43,259 nt of DNA from assembly GCA_002713145.1 (NCBI GenBank), contig PAVS01000025.1:1-43259 (forward strand), in the 5' to 3' direction. The notes beneath the pieces were generated by a model that saw nothing but the letters and a program-made list of their open reading frames with translations, was not told the origin of the DNA and did no database searches. A program made the position numbers and the translations under genes. Shown here in pieces: positions 1-8,363 of the stretch. Source of the stretch: Halobacteriovoraceae bacterium. Lineage in GTDB: Bacteria > Bdellovibrionota > Bacteriovoracia > Bacteriovoracales > Bacteriovoracaceae. The first letter of the stretch is position 1, and each line of letters opens with the position of its first letter.

Positions 1-198
1 CGTGGCTGTATAGCCGGACAAGGAGAGCTTAAAAAGCTTAGAAGAGATCCACTTTTTGCCCTCAACCATACATGTGCCATGCTGAGAGATAATATCTCTC
101 GACTCGTCAGAAAAAGTTGGTGTGTTTCTCAATCCATAGAAAAACTACAACTCCATCTTGATCTTTACATGAAGTTTCATAATACTAAGCTTATTTAA
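1..198 (+). CDS. IS1-like transposase, C-terminal fragment (cut by window edge)
   Basis: The frame is open from base 1 and ends at TAA 196-198, giving the last 65 residues of a transposase whose start lies outside the window. The fragment opens with RGCIAGQGELKK and contains LNHTCAMLRDNISRLVRKSW. Both match the C-terminal part of the complete transposase at 14310-15191 (RGCIAGQGELKK, INHTLAMLRDGISTLVRRTW), but with enough changes to be a different copy. The NH-x-LR...RLxRKxW stretch resembles the C-terminal catalytic region of IS1 InsB. Whether this copy is intact upstream cannot be seen. Confidence 0.85.
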   Translation, partial: RGCIAGQGELKKLRRDPLFALNHTCAMLRDNISRLVRKSWCVSQSIEKLQLHLDLYMKFHNTKLI

Positions 199-268
199 AA
201 AATAAATATTTAGAGCCTAGAGATAATCTTATAAAGGTTTATCACCATAATAGTCAGTCGGTTTAAAG
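1..268 (+). mobile_element. Right end of an IS1-like insertion sequence
   Basis: This is the transposase 3' end followed by about 40 nt of AT-rich sequence and a terminal repeat at 242-268. Read on the minus strand, the repeat starts CTTTAAACCGACTGACTAT. The same 19 bases occur, in inverted relation, at 42856-42874 at the left end of another copy; further in, the two keep matching (TGGTGA) after two mismatches. The element's left end is outside the window. The stop codon of the neighbouring minus-strand gene (263-265) lies inside this repeat. Confidence 0.8.
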
Positions 269-1531
269 AAAGCCCTTGAAGGGAAAGCCGAGTGAGACAC
301 CCCATGTTCTTGCTTCCACATTATCCTTGCCCCACGAAATAAGATTCAGCTCCCAAAAATAGTTCTTTCCCCAGCGAATCCAAGCATTTTCATATTCAAT
401 GGAGTCAGTGGTGCTTAAAAATATCCCACCAGAAACAATATAGTTAGGAATCCCAAAAGCATGGCGATACATGAACTCAATTCCTTGAGGAAAGATGGCT
501 TCTGAAACTTCTTCGTAATCATCATCAAATTTGAAATAGAGATACTGCATACCAATTAAAGTGGTAAAATAGAGTTTGTTATCGAGAGCAAAACCAAAGT
601 CACTTCCCAAATAAACGCCGGCGTTATTAAATTTACTTTTATTAAAAACCGCCGCATCAAAACCTCGAATCGAATTCTTCTCAGATATTTTATAGTTTAA
701 ATAAAAGAATAACGCCGTGGCCATGTCGACTTTTTCTGTCAGAGTTTCACCAGCGCTATTGGTGTATTTGGTATTCAGAGCATAAGGGCCAAAACCATAG
801 GCGGTAAAGAGACGATGCAATCTTTTAGGAATATTGGCCTTAATAGAGATGGTTTTAATTTCTTTTGTGTAGATATTTTGAACCTGAATATTGATGGGAT
901 ACTGAACTAAAAAAGCAGCAAAATATGGGACTGTTTCATTATCGAGAACTTTAAGCTCAGGAGACATCCACATTATTTCAAGCATAGGTTTTTCTTCACC
1001 AAACTTTCCAATTCTTTTAAGTGAGCAGCCTATCGTAAAATGTTCGTTTTCAAGTCCATCTATGGAAATCGCATTTCTTGAGCAGGTATAATCAATTAAA
1101 GTTTTAGGTTTTTTTAATCCTTTGGGTTTTAAAGTCAGTGAAGCAAATTCAACTCCTTGAAAATAAAGATAGGCTTTATCTTTTTCATAAAGAGAAACAT
1201 AAATCTCAGCAAAAGCTTTTTCATCGTTGCCTTGAAAGTTATAAATTTTATCTTTGTATTTAAGACTTAATTTACTTGTCTCAGTATTCAAGAAAAGCTT
1301 TAAACGTGCACGAGGAATAAGGAGATTTTCTCTCACCCTAATCCATTCAATTGATCCTTCATCAATGAATGCTTTTATTAATTTTGCATTAGAATTTTTA
1401 TCTTTGTATTGGATGACAATTTGATAATCTTTCGCCTCTAGATCGATTCTTTTTTCCCCCAGCGGAGCATCTTCAATATTGATTGATGCATAAGCCGAGC
1501 AGAGATACAAAAAGGCGAAAAATATTTTCAT
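263..1531 (-). CDS. Putative outer-membrane protein, function unknown
   Basis: This 422-residue protein is not recognised. It opens with a Sec-type signal peptide (MKIFFAFLYLCSAYA, cleavage likely around residue 15-16). The first ~200 residues look like a soluble beta-rich domain. Residues ~240-422 alternate aromatic and small polar residues in the manner of transmembrane beta-strands and end GVSLGFPFKGFL, so an outer-membrane barrel C-terminal domain is plausible. The start codon overlaps the stop of the upstream MltD-like gene by one base (TGATG), so the two are probably translated together. The TAA stop lies within the terminal repeat of the adjoining insertion sequence, so the original C-terminus may have been altered. 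The barrel and location are inferences. Confidence 0.75.
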   Translation of the reverse strand: MKIFFAFLYLCSAYASINIEDAPLGEKRIDLEAKDYQIVIQYKDKNSNAKLIKAFIDEGSIEWIRVRENLLIPRARLKLFLNTETSKLSLKYKDKIYNFQGNDEKAFAEIYVSLYEKDKAYLYFQGVEFASLTLKPKGLKKPKTLIDYTCSRNAISIDGLENEHFTIGCSLKRIGKFGEEKPMLEIMWMSPELKVLDNETVPYFAAFLVQYPINIQVQNIYTKEIKTISIKANIPKRLHRLFTAYGFGPYALNTKYTNSAGETLTEKVDMATALFFYLNYKISEKNSIRGFDAAVFNKSKFNNAGVYLGSDFGFALDNKLYFTTLIGMQYLYFKFDDDYEEVSEAIFPQGIEFMYRHAFGIPNYIVSGGIFLSTTDSIEYENAWIRWGKNYFWELNLISWGKDNVEARTWGVSLGFPFKGFL

Positions 1532-3018
1532 CAGATAGTTTTAATATCAACGACCAGTTTTTGTCCAGGGTATATTCTAGAGCGATTCATATTATTGAGA
1601 TCTTTCAAGTGACTGATGCTCTTTTTATACTTTCTTGCAATAGAGTAGAGGGCTTCACCCTTTTTTACTGTATGGAGAGCTTTTGTATGTGCCGGCACTT
1701 TGAGTTTCTGGCCAATTAGTAAAGCTGATCGGCGCATTTGGTTCATTTTTTTAAGGGTTTGGATTCTTGTGTTAAAAAGTTTTGAAAGTCGAGATAAATG
1801 ATCGCCTTTTTTTACTACATAAGAATAATAAACAACTGATTTGTCTCTTTGATCTAGCTTAAGCTTTTGACCTACATAAATCATACTTCCCTTGATATTA
1901 TTCAGGCTTTTTATACGAGAGACACTTGTGTTATATCTTTTAGCGATTGAGATCAAAGATTCATTTTTTCTCACTCTGTGAATCTTGGGGTTTAATATTT
2001 TTTGACTTGCAACTTTACGTACTTCTCTTGTTTGAGCGCTTGGATTAATTTTAATCGTATTTGAAGCTGCGGATACATTTGTAGGCAAGTAGAGCTCAAA
2101 CCCCTTGCGACTCACATAGGGAATAGTGTTTGTTCGTAAATCATGGTTGAGTGACTTAATAGCTGAAGTTGTGGTTTTAAGTTTTTTAGCCAGATTGTGA
2201 ATACTCGTTCTATGAGAGATTTGAAAACTCTTCACATTGTCATAAAACCTAGAGTCCACATGAGGAACTTTGATATTGTGCTGTTTTCTTCTTGCATCTA
2301 TATTCATGGCCGCAATAATTTTTGGCACATAATTTCGAGTCTCTTTTGGAAGTATTTTTCTTTTGCTTAACTCGTAAAAGTCTCGAGTGTTGGCCCCGCG
2401 AATTCGCCTAATGACGCCATACTCTCCAGCATTATAAGCACTAAGGGCTAGCTCCCAAGAACCAAAAATATTATAGAGATCTTGGAAATAAAGAGCAGCG
2501 GCTTCAGTGGATTTATAGATATTTTTTCTCTCATCAACGTAGCGGTTGACCTTAAGGCCATATCTTTTTGCAGTACCTTTAATGAATTGCCATGGACCCA
2601 CGGCCCCAGCATGACTTCTCGCATGGTTTTTATAACCACTTTCAATAAGACCTACATAAAATAAATCTTCTGGAAGATTATGTTTTTTAAAAATTTTAGT
2701 AATGGTGTTTTTATATTTTTGTCCATTTTTTAGAAAAATTTCAAAAGTTCTTTTTCCATTAGTTGTAAAATATTTTTCCCACATTTTTATTTTTTTATGT
2801 TCTTTCGTTTGGAGAAAAAAACTTCTTGCTGGAGCGGGAGCTTTTTCTGTATCAATGACAGACTGCAGTGATCTTTTCTGTGTTTCATCTTTAAAGCTAT
2901 TAATTTGCTGAGTGGGTGTTTTATGAGTCTTCTGATAACGGTAATTTGGTTTGATGCCTGCACAACTAGTTAGGGTAAGTAGGATACAAATTCCTAGCAA
3001 TAACGCGTTTTTTTTCAT
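1531..3018 (-). CDS. mltD: MltD-like membrane-bound lytic murein transglycosylase with LysM repeats
   Basis: This predicted lipoprotein cleaves the MurNAc-GlcNAc bond of peptidoglycan. I start it at the ATG at 3018 because a GGAG lies 6 nt upstream and the resulting N-terminus is a clean lipoprotein signal (LTSC, Cys19). A longer frame to 3042 exists but would put eight extra residues before the signal. The family-1 SLT domain spans about residues 110-220, with catalytic Glu126 in IESGYKNHARSHAGAVGPW and the later ALSAYNAGE motif. Three clear LysM domains follow at about 347-388, 399-441 and 448-490, with a degenerate one near 262-312; these bind glycan. Full-length for the family (495 aa). 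It heads an operon with the outer-membrane-like gene downstream. Confidence 0.93.
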   Translation of the reverse strand: MKKNALLLGICILLTLTSCAGIKPNYRYQKTHKTPTQQINSFKDETQKRSLQSVIDTEKAPAPARSFFLQTKEHKKIKMWEKYFTTNGKRTFEIFLKNGQKYKNTITKIFKKHNLPEDLFYVGLIESGYKNHARSHAGAVGPWQFIKGTAKRYGLKVNRYVDERKNIYKSTEAAALYFQDLYNIFGSWELALSAYNAGEYGVIRRIRGANTRDFYELSKRKILPKETRNYVPKIIAAMNIDARRKQHNIKVPHVDSRFYDNVKSFQISHRTSIHNLAKKLKTTTSAIKSLNHDLRTNTIPYVSRKGFELYLPTNVSAASNTIKINPSAQTREVRKVASQKILNPKIHRVRKNESLISIAKRYNTSVSRIKSLNNIKGSMIYVGQKLKLDQRDKSVVYYSYVVKKGDHLSRLSKLFNTRIQTLKKMNQMRRSALLIGQKLKVPAHTKALHTVKKGEALYSIARKYKKSISHLKDLNNMNRSRIYPGQKLVVDIKTI

Positions 3019-3124
3019 TCCATTCTCCATACATTTAGACAATTCTTATTTTAACAGTTTTTGAGTATTTAGCCGGAGGATGGAAAATTTGACCCTGTGC
3101 TGAAAAATATTTCTTGAGCATTAG

Positions 3125-3153
3125 TTGATTGCTTAAGTCTTTTAATCTACACT
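3125..3153 (+). promoter_or_regulatory. Candidate sigma70 promoter for ggt
   Basis: TTGATT at 3125-3130 and TACACT at 3148-3153 are separated by exactly 17 bp, about 40 nt before the chosen ggt start. The match is by eye; both hexamers depart from consensus. Confidence 0.4.
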
Positions 3154-3190
3154 AATTCAACTCAATATTATTAGATACTTGGAATTTACA

Positions 3191-4921
3191 ATGAAACTAC
3201 TTAGCACATTTATTATTGTCTTTATTTTTAGTTGCTCTCACACTTCAGAAATCAGAAAAGCATCTTTGATTTCTGGTAAAAAACAATCTCAATACGAAGC
3301 ACGCGCCAAAAATTATATGATTTCTACTCAAGGTCATTTCACCACTCAAGCAGCGAAATATGCCATAGATCAAGGAGGGAATATTTTTGATGCGGCCACA
3401 GCAGCTTCTTTTGCTATTTCTGTTGAAAGACCACATTCAACAGGTATCGGTGGGGGTGGCTTTATGATTCTCAATCACGCTAAGTCTCAAAATGTTGAAG
3501 CTTTTGATTTTCGAGAAATGGCACCCAGCCGTGCCCATAGCAAAATGTTTCTTGATAAAAACGGCAAACAAATCACGGAGAAGTCACTCACAGGTCCTTA
3601 TGCCTCTGGTGTCCCTGGTCTCGTTGCAGGAGTTCTTGAAGTTCAAAAAAAGTATGGAAAACTTCCTCTGAGTATAGTGATGAAGCCGGCCATTGATTTA
3701 GCTGAAAATGGTTTTGAGATTTATCCGGCCCTTGCCCGTGCGCTGGAAGCAAAGTCAGAGAAGTTATGTAAATTCCCGGCGAGTAAAAAAATCTTTCTCA
3801 ATGATAATTGTAGTCCAAAAAAAGCAGGGGAGAGACTTTTCCAAAAAGATCTGGCTCAGACTTTAAGAATCATAGCCAAAAAAGGTCGAGAGGGGTTTTA
3901 TGCAGGTGAAGTTGCCCAAAAAATAGTTTCCTCACAAAAAAAATACCAAGGTTTAATCACTTTATCAGATTTAAAAAACTACCAGGTTAAGATGAGAGAG
4001 CCAGTGGTAGGCACGTTTAGAGGGAATAAAGTTGTTTCTATGCCTCCTCCAAGTTCCGGGGGAACGCATGTGATCCAAATCTTAAATATTCTGGAAAGTT
4101 TTCCCCTCAAAGAGCTAGGACCCCAGTCAGCTGAAGCGATTCATCTAACGGCAAGTGCTATGCAAATCGCCTTTGCTGATAGAGCTGCTTATCTTGGGGA
4201 CAGTGATTATGCAGATGTGCCTATAAAAACTCTTATATCAAAAAAATATGCCAACGCTTTGGCCAAAAAAATTCCAAGAAATAAAGCTTTAAGTTCAAAA
4301 GATTTTCCTATCAGCTTTGATAAGATTCTGAGCGAGCCTGATCATACCACTCATTTCACCATTATGGATGGTGAAGGTAATGTGGTGACATCAACTCAGA
4401 CCATCAACGGTTGGTTTGGATCAAGTTTGGTAGCCGCAGGGACTGGAATCGTCATGAATAATGAAATGGATGATTTTGCAAGTCATGTTGGCGGCGTGAA
4501 CTTATTTGGGGCCATCGGAGGGAAGAATAATTTAGTAGAGCCAGGGAAAAGACCCCTTAGTTCTATGAGCCCGAGTATCGTTTATAATAAAAAAGGTGAG
4601 CCCATATTGGCCTTAGGCACACCGAGTGGCACGCGTATTCTTACTTGTGTGATGCAAACCATCCTCAATTATATTGAACATGATATGCCTCTATGGGATG
4701 CGGTTTCGGCCACTCGAATTCACCATCAATGGCAGCCAGAAGAAATTCGGGTAGGACCTCCAGGATTTGATAAATCAGTAGAAGAAAAATTAAAAAAGAT
4801 GGGGCATAAGCTTAATCATAAAAGTTTAGGATGTTCTATCCAAGCTATCGCTCGTTATCAAGATCAAACTCTTCACGGTGTCAGTGATCCTAGGGGCGAA
4901 GGTTCAAGTGTTGGGTTTTAA
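3191..4921 (+). CDS. ggt: Gamma-glutamyltranspeptidase (lipoprotein form)
   Basis: It hydrolyses or transfers the gamma-glutamyl group of glutathione and related peptides. The ATG at 3191 is preferred to a TTG at 3179: it gives a lipoprotein signal ending IFSC (Cys15), so the enzyme is probably membrane-anchored in the periplasm. Family hallmarks are all present: GIGGGGFM near residue 85; the autocleavage/catalytic Thr386 in DHTTHFTIMDGEGN, where the small subunit would begin; NNEMDDF; and the substrate-pocket motif RPLSSMSPSIV. The length (576 aa) is normal for a proenzyme. It is followed 20 nt later by an OPT-family transporter, which suggests periplasmic breakdown and uptake of gamma-glutamyl peptides as one function. 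No critical residue is missing. Confidence 0.95.
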   Translation: MKLLSTFIIVFIFSCSHTSEIRKASLISGKKQSQYEARAKNYMISTQGHFTTQAAKYAIDQGGNIFDAATAASFAISVERPHSTGIGGGGFMILNHAKSQNVEAFDFREMAPSRAHSKMFLDKNGKQITEKSLTGPYASGVPGLVAGVLEVQKKYGKLPLSIVMKPAIDLAENGFEIYPALARALEAKSEKLCKFPASKKIFLNDNCSPKKAGERLFQKDLAQTLRIIAKKGREGFYAGEVAQKIVSSQKKYQGLITLSDLKNYQVKMREPVVGTFRGNKVVSMPPPSSGGTHVIQILNILESFPLKELGPQSAEAIHLTASAMQIAFADRAAYLGDSDYADVPIKTLISKKYANALAKKIPRNKALSSKDFPISFDKILSEPDHTTHFTIMDGEGNVVTSTQTINGWFGSSLVAAGTGIVMNNEMDDFASHVGGVNLFGAIGGKNNLVEPGKRPLSSMSPSIVYNKKGEPILALGTPSGTRILTCVMQTILNYIEHDMPLWDAVSATRIHHQWQPEEIRVGPPGFDKSVEEKLKKMGHKLNHKSLGCSIQAIARYQDQTLHGVSDPRGEGSSVGF

Positions 4922-4941
4922 TTATTAGTTAAGAGGATTTC

Positions 4942-6801
4942 ATGAGCACAAATAATACTCATCTAAAAGAATTTACATTTTTGGCCGTGGCCATTGGTAT
5001 TGTTATCGCCATTATTATGACAGCGGCTAATGTGTACCTCGGTTTATATGCAGGCATGACCGTTTCTGCATCTATACCAGCAGCAGTCATCGCGATGGGA
5101 GTTTTTAAAGGAGTTCTTAGACGTGACTCTTTATTAGAATCTAATATCGTCCAAACCATGGCCAGTGCAGGAGAGTCTCTAGCGGCTGGTATTATCTTTA
5201 CTCTCCCAGCACTCGTGATCATTGGTGTGTGGAAAGATTTTGCTTTTTGGCCCACCACTTTAATTGCTATCGCTGGTGGACTGCTCGGTATTATCTTTAT
5301 GATTCCTCTCAGGCGTGCTCTTATCCAAAATGAAGAAGATCTTACTTATCCAGAAGGAGTCGCATGTGCAGCTGTTTTGAGTACGGGAAGTGCTAAAGAG
5401 GGTATGGAAGGATTTAAAACGATTCTTAAAGGACTCTTCTTTGGAGGTGCCTTTAAGGTTATGAGTAGTGGCTTTAAGTTATTTAATGGAACTGTAGAAT
5501 TTGCTACGAAACTCAATTCTAAAACTCTTTTTTTTGGCTTTGATGTTTCAGCGGCATTGCTTGCTGTGGGCTATATTGTCAATTTACATGTGGCCACTCT
5601 CGTATTTATGGGTGGTGCCCTTGGCTTTTTTGTGGCCATACCACTTTTGGGAACACCGGTGGAATTTGCAGATCTATCAGCAATAGATTTGGCCTGGACT
5701 CTCTGGTCAACTCAAGTTCGCTATTTGGGAGTGGGGGCCATGATTGTAGGTGGGGTTTGGTCTATTATCTCTGTTCGCCAAGGAATTGTAGCGGGAGTAA
5801 GTGGATTAAAAAATATGCAAACCTCAACCCAAGTTTCAAGAACTGAAAAAGACCTGCCCTTATGGGGGATGATGACTGTTTTAGTGCTTTGCTTTGTCAT
5901 CATGATAGGTCTTTATAACTATCTTATCGGTGATACGACGATTACTATCTTTACTACGATACTGATGATCATCTGTTCTTTTTTATTTGTAGCGGTTTCA
6001 AGTTATATCGTGGGACTCGTTGGAAGTTCAAATAATCCAGTTTCAGGGATGACGATTTCAGCGCTGCTTGTCAGTGGGGCTTTATTTTTAGTGCTAGGTT
6101 TTAAAGGTGACTCTGCTATCTTGGCCACCTTGGGGGTCGCTGCTGTGGTTTGTTGTGCCGCTTGTACTGCTGGTGATTGTTCGCAAGATCTAAAAACAGG
6201 TTATATTATTGGCTCTACTCCTCGTGCTCAGCAGTTCGCTCAAATTATAGGTGTGATCATTCCAGCTTTTGTAATTGCCCCGGTGTTAACATTACTCCAT
6301 GAAACAGAAGGAATAGGGGAAGGTTTAAAAGCCCCCCAAGCATCACTTTTTGCGGCCATAACTCGGGCCATGTTTGATGAAGGCAATATCGCTACTCATA
6401 TGGTTATTTATGGCGCCATTTTGGGGATACTCGTTATTTTAATTGACGCAATATTTTTAAGAAATAAAAAGTTTAGGCTCCATCTCATGCCACTAGCAGT
6501 AGGAATTTATCTTCCCGTCACCCTAGCTATTCCTATTTTCTTTGGGGGTTTGATTCGTTTTATTGTTTCAAGAAAGCGCCAAGAGGTAGAAGAAGGTAAA
6601 GATAAAGGAGTCTTACTTAGCTCAGGTTTTATTGCGGGGGAAGCCATTATGGGTGTTTTGTTGGCCATTTTGGTTTATGTGATGAACGACAGTTCTTTTC
6701 TGGCAGTCAAAGGGCTTAACCCTATTTTGCGTGAAGTGTTATCAATTGTTGGGTTTATGGCGCTGGCCTCATATCTTTTTAGACTTGCGCGAAAAAACTA
6801 A
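4942..6801 (+). CDS. OPT-family oligopeptide transporter
   Basis: This 619-residue polytopic inner-membrane protein has about 14-16 hydrophobic segments. The N-terminal region, TAANVYLGLYAGMTVSASIP, together with LESNIVQTMASAGESLAAGI and the central TAGDCSQDLKTGYIIG motif, is typical of prokaryotic OPT proteins that take up small peptides or peptide conjugates. An AGAGG-type site (aagagg) lies 7 nt before the ATG. It is co-directional with ggt and 20 nt downstream, so the likely cargo is Cys-Gly or gamma-glutamyl peptides released in the periplasm; that substrate is inferred only from the neighbour. The stop codon sits inside the stem of a terminator-like hairpin. Confidence 0.92.
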   Translation: MSTNNTHLKEFTFLAVAIGIVIAIIMTAANVYLGLYAGMTVSASIPAAVIAMGVFKGVLRRDSLLESNIVQTMASAGESLAAGIIFTLPALVIIGVWKDFAFWPTTLIAIAGGLLGIIFMIPLRRALIQNEEDLTYPEGVACAAVLSTGSAKEGMEGFKTILKGLFFGGAFKVMSSGFKLFNGTVEFATKLNSKTLFFGFDVSAALLAVGYIVNLHVATLVFMGGALGFFVAIPLLGTPVEFADLSAIDLAWTLWSTQVRYLGVGAMIVGGVWSIISVRQGIVAGVSGLKNMQTSTQVSRTEKDLPLWGMMTVLVLCFVIMIGLYNYLIGDTTITIFTTILMIICSFLFVAVSSYIVGLVGSSNNPVSGMTISALLVSGALFLVLGFKGDSAILATLGVAAVVCCAACTAGDCSQDLKTGYIIGSTPRAQQFAQIIGVIIPAFVIAPVLTLLHETEGIGEGLKAPQASLFAAITRAMFDEGNIATHMVIYGAILGILVILIDAIFLRNKKFRLHLMPLAVGIYLPVTLAIPIFFGGLIRFIVSRKRQEVEEGKDKGVLLSSGFIAGEAIMGVLLAILVYVMNDSSFLAVKGLNPILREVLSIVGFMALASYLFRLARKN

Positions 6802-6817
6802 CGAAAACGCTAGTTTT
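6794..6817 (+). terminator. Terminator-like hairpin after the OPT gene
   Basis: AAAACTAACG (6794-6803), a four-base loop and CGCTAGTTTT (6808-6817) pair with one mismatch. The 3' arm ends in TTTT. It overlaps the OPT stop codon and separates the ggt-OPT pair from the Ole/FAS operon. Confidence 0.5.
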
Positions 6818-6824
6818 ATCACTC

Positions 6825-6840
6825 TATTTAGTGTTAAATA
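6825..6840. promoter_or_regulatory. Perfect inverted repeat ahead of the Ole/FAS operon (possible operator)
   Basis: TATTTA-GTGT-TAAATA is a perfect 6-bp inverted repeat, 38 nt before the ketosynthase start. It lies in the only gap (6802-6878) where a promoter for the seven-gene operon can sit. No convincing -35/-10 pair was found beside it, and no copy was seen upstream of the convergent operon. AT-only arms make chance occurrence quite possible. Confidence 0.3.
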
Positions 6841-6878
6841 GGTGTTTTGAAAATGACGAAATACCCCATGGGAACTGA

Positions 6879-8102
6879 ATGAATAAAAGAATTGTCATCA
6901 CAGGTATTGGGCTAACAAGCCCGATTGGTAACAATCTAAGTGAATTCCGAAAAAACTTACTAGAAGCGAAAAGTGGAGTGCGTGAAGCCGAGATTAGATA
7001 TATGGGCAAGCGACCTGCTGGTTTTTGCGAATTCGATGAGTTTAAATATCAAAAAAAGAAAACAAGACGTAGAGGAACCCGAGCAGGATCTATTGCTATT
7101 TATTGTGCTAATGAAGCTATTGTTGACGCGGGACTTAATCTTAATGAAGTTGATAAAGATAAACTCGGGGTTTTCATAGGCCTTACAGAACATGGCAATG
7201 TTGAAACCGAAGAAGAGATTTTTCAACTGCATCAAAACGATCTTGATTATAATTTATGGTCTATTCATCATAACCCGCGCACTGTTGCCAATTCACCTGC
7301 GGGAGAAGTGACTCTTAATCTTGGTATAAGCGGGCCTCATTTTACTATTGGTTCCGCCTGCGCTGGTGGAAACATGGGTCTTATTCAAGGGGTGCAACAA
7401 ATTCTCTTAGGAGAAGTGGATCATGCTCTTTGCGGTGGAGTCAGTGAATCTCCTGCCACTTTTGGAATCTTTGCGGCTTTTAATGCCCAAGGAGCTCTCG
7501 GAAGCCATGAAGATGTCACACGGGCTTCAAGACCTCTTTGTAAATCTCGTAACGGGATAGTGATTGCAGAGGGGGGGTGTCTCTATCACATAGAAACCCT
7601 AGAGAGTGCTGAGAAAAGAGGCGCAAAAATCTACGGTGAAATTCTTGGTTATGCTTATAATTCTGATGCCAGTGATTTTGTTCTTCCGAATAGTGAAAGA
7701 CAGATTCAATGTATGCACAAAGCTTTGAAGCTTGCTAATCTTAAAGCAGAAGAAGTTGATATCGTTAATCTTCATGCTACCGGGACAGTGATGGGAGATA
7801 TCAATGAAGTTAAGGCCGTCAAAGCCGTATTTGAAAATGACAAGACCCACGTTAATTTCACTAAAGGACATATTGGACATGCTATGGGAGCTGCGGGAGC
7901 ACTAGAGCTTGCCGGAAATCTTCCTAGTTTTGAAGATGGTCTCGTTCACCCTGGAATCAATGTCGAAGAGCTTGATCCTGAATGTGCGATGAAAAATTTA
8001 GTTATTAATAAGGCCATTGAAACCAATGATATCGATGTGGTTTTAAACAACTCGTTTGGTATGCTAGGTATTAATTCATCTGTAATAATAAAAAAAATAT
8101 AA
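6879..8102 (+). CDS. Beta-ketoacyl-ACP synthase II-like ketosynthase (FabF family)
   Basis: It catalyses decarboxylative Claisen condensation of malonyl-ACP with an acyl chain. Normal FabF length (407 aa). The full catalytic set is visible: Cys161 in GSACAGG, His299 in NLHATGT, Lys329 and His334 in KGHIGHAMGAAG, so it should be active rather than a chain-length-factor partner. The N-terminus MNKRIVITGIGLTSPIGN is standard. It is the first gene of a seven-gene operon and lies 9 nt before its own ACP, so it is probably a dedicated elongation enzyme for the Ole pathway rather than the housekeeping FabF. Which chain lengths it accepts cannot be read from the sequence. Confidence 0.93.
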   Translation: MNKRIVITGIGLTSPIGNNLSEFRKNLLEAKSGVREAEIRYMGKRPAGFCEFDEFKYQKKKTRRRGTRAGSIAIYCANEAIVDAGLNLNEVDKDKLGVFIGLTEHGNVETEEEIFQLHQNDLDYNLWSIHHNPRTVANSPAGEVTLNLGISGPHFTIGSACAGGNMGLIQGVQQILLGEVDHALCGGVSESPATFGIFAAFNAQGALGSHEDVTRASRPLCKSRNGIVIAEGGCLYHIETLESAEKRGAKIYGEILGYAYNSDASDFVLPNSERQIQCMHKALKLANLKAEEVDIVNLHATGTVMGDINEVKAVKAVFENDKTHVNFTKGHIGHAMGAAGALELAGNLPSFEDGLVHPGINVEELDPECAMKNLVINKAIETNDIDVVLNNSFGMLGINSSVIIKKI

Positions 8103-8111
8103 GAGGTAGAT

Positions 8112-8357
8112 ATGAGTGAAGAAAATGTAAAAAATATTGTTCTTGAGATAATCGCAGACGTAGCACCTGATGAGGAGCTTGATGGGTTAAATCCTGCTGA
8201 ATCTCTCAGAGACCAACTTGATCTCGACTCTATGGATTTTCTAGACATCGTCATGGAGCTAAGAAAAAGACATAAAGTTGAAGTCCCTAGCGAAGATTAC
8301 CCACAATTAGCGACTCTTAATAGTTGTGTGGCGTACTTGACTCCAAAATTTGCTTAG
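8112..8357 (+). CDS. Dedicated acyl carrier protein
   Basis: This 81-residue acidic protein has the phosphopantetheine attachment motif LDLDSMDFLD, with Ser40 as the acceptor. It carries the growing acyl chain between the cluster's KS, KR, DH and ER. The site differs from the DSLD/DSLE form usual in housekeeping AcpP (here DSMDF), consistent with a specialised carrier. GAGG lies a few nt before the ATG. It sits between the ketosynthase (9 nt upstream) and the FAD enzyme (6 nt downstream). No phosphopantetheinyl transferase is in the window, so activation must come from elsewhere. Confidence 0.93.
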   Translation: MSEENVKNIVLEIIADVAPDEELDGLNPAESLRDQLDLDSMDFLDIVMELRKRHKVEVPSEDYPQLATLNSCVAYLTPKFA

Positions 8358-8363
8358 AAAAAA

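Noticed and set aside
1483..1719. Plus-strand open frame antisense to the MltD-like gene end
   Set aside because: It has no ribosome-binding site, no recognisable product and lies wholly opposite two well-supported genes.
4959..5258. Minus-strand open frame inside the OPT gene
   Set aside because: It is opposite conserved OPT coding sequence and its product has no recognisable feature; a shadow of the real frame.
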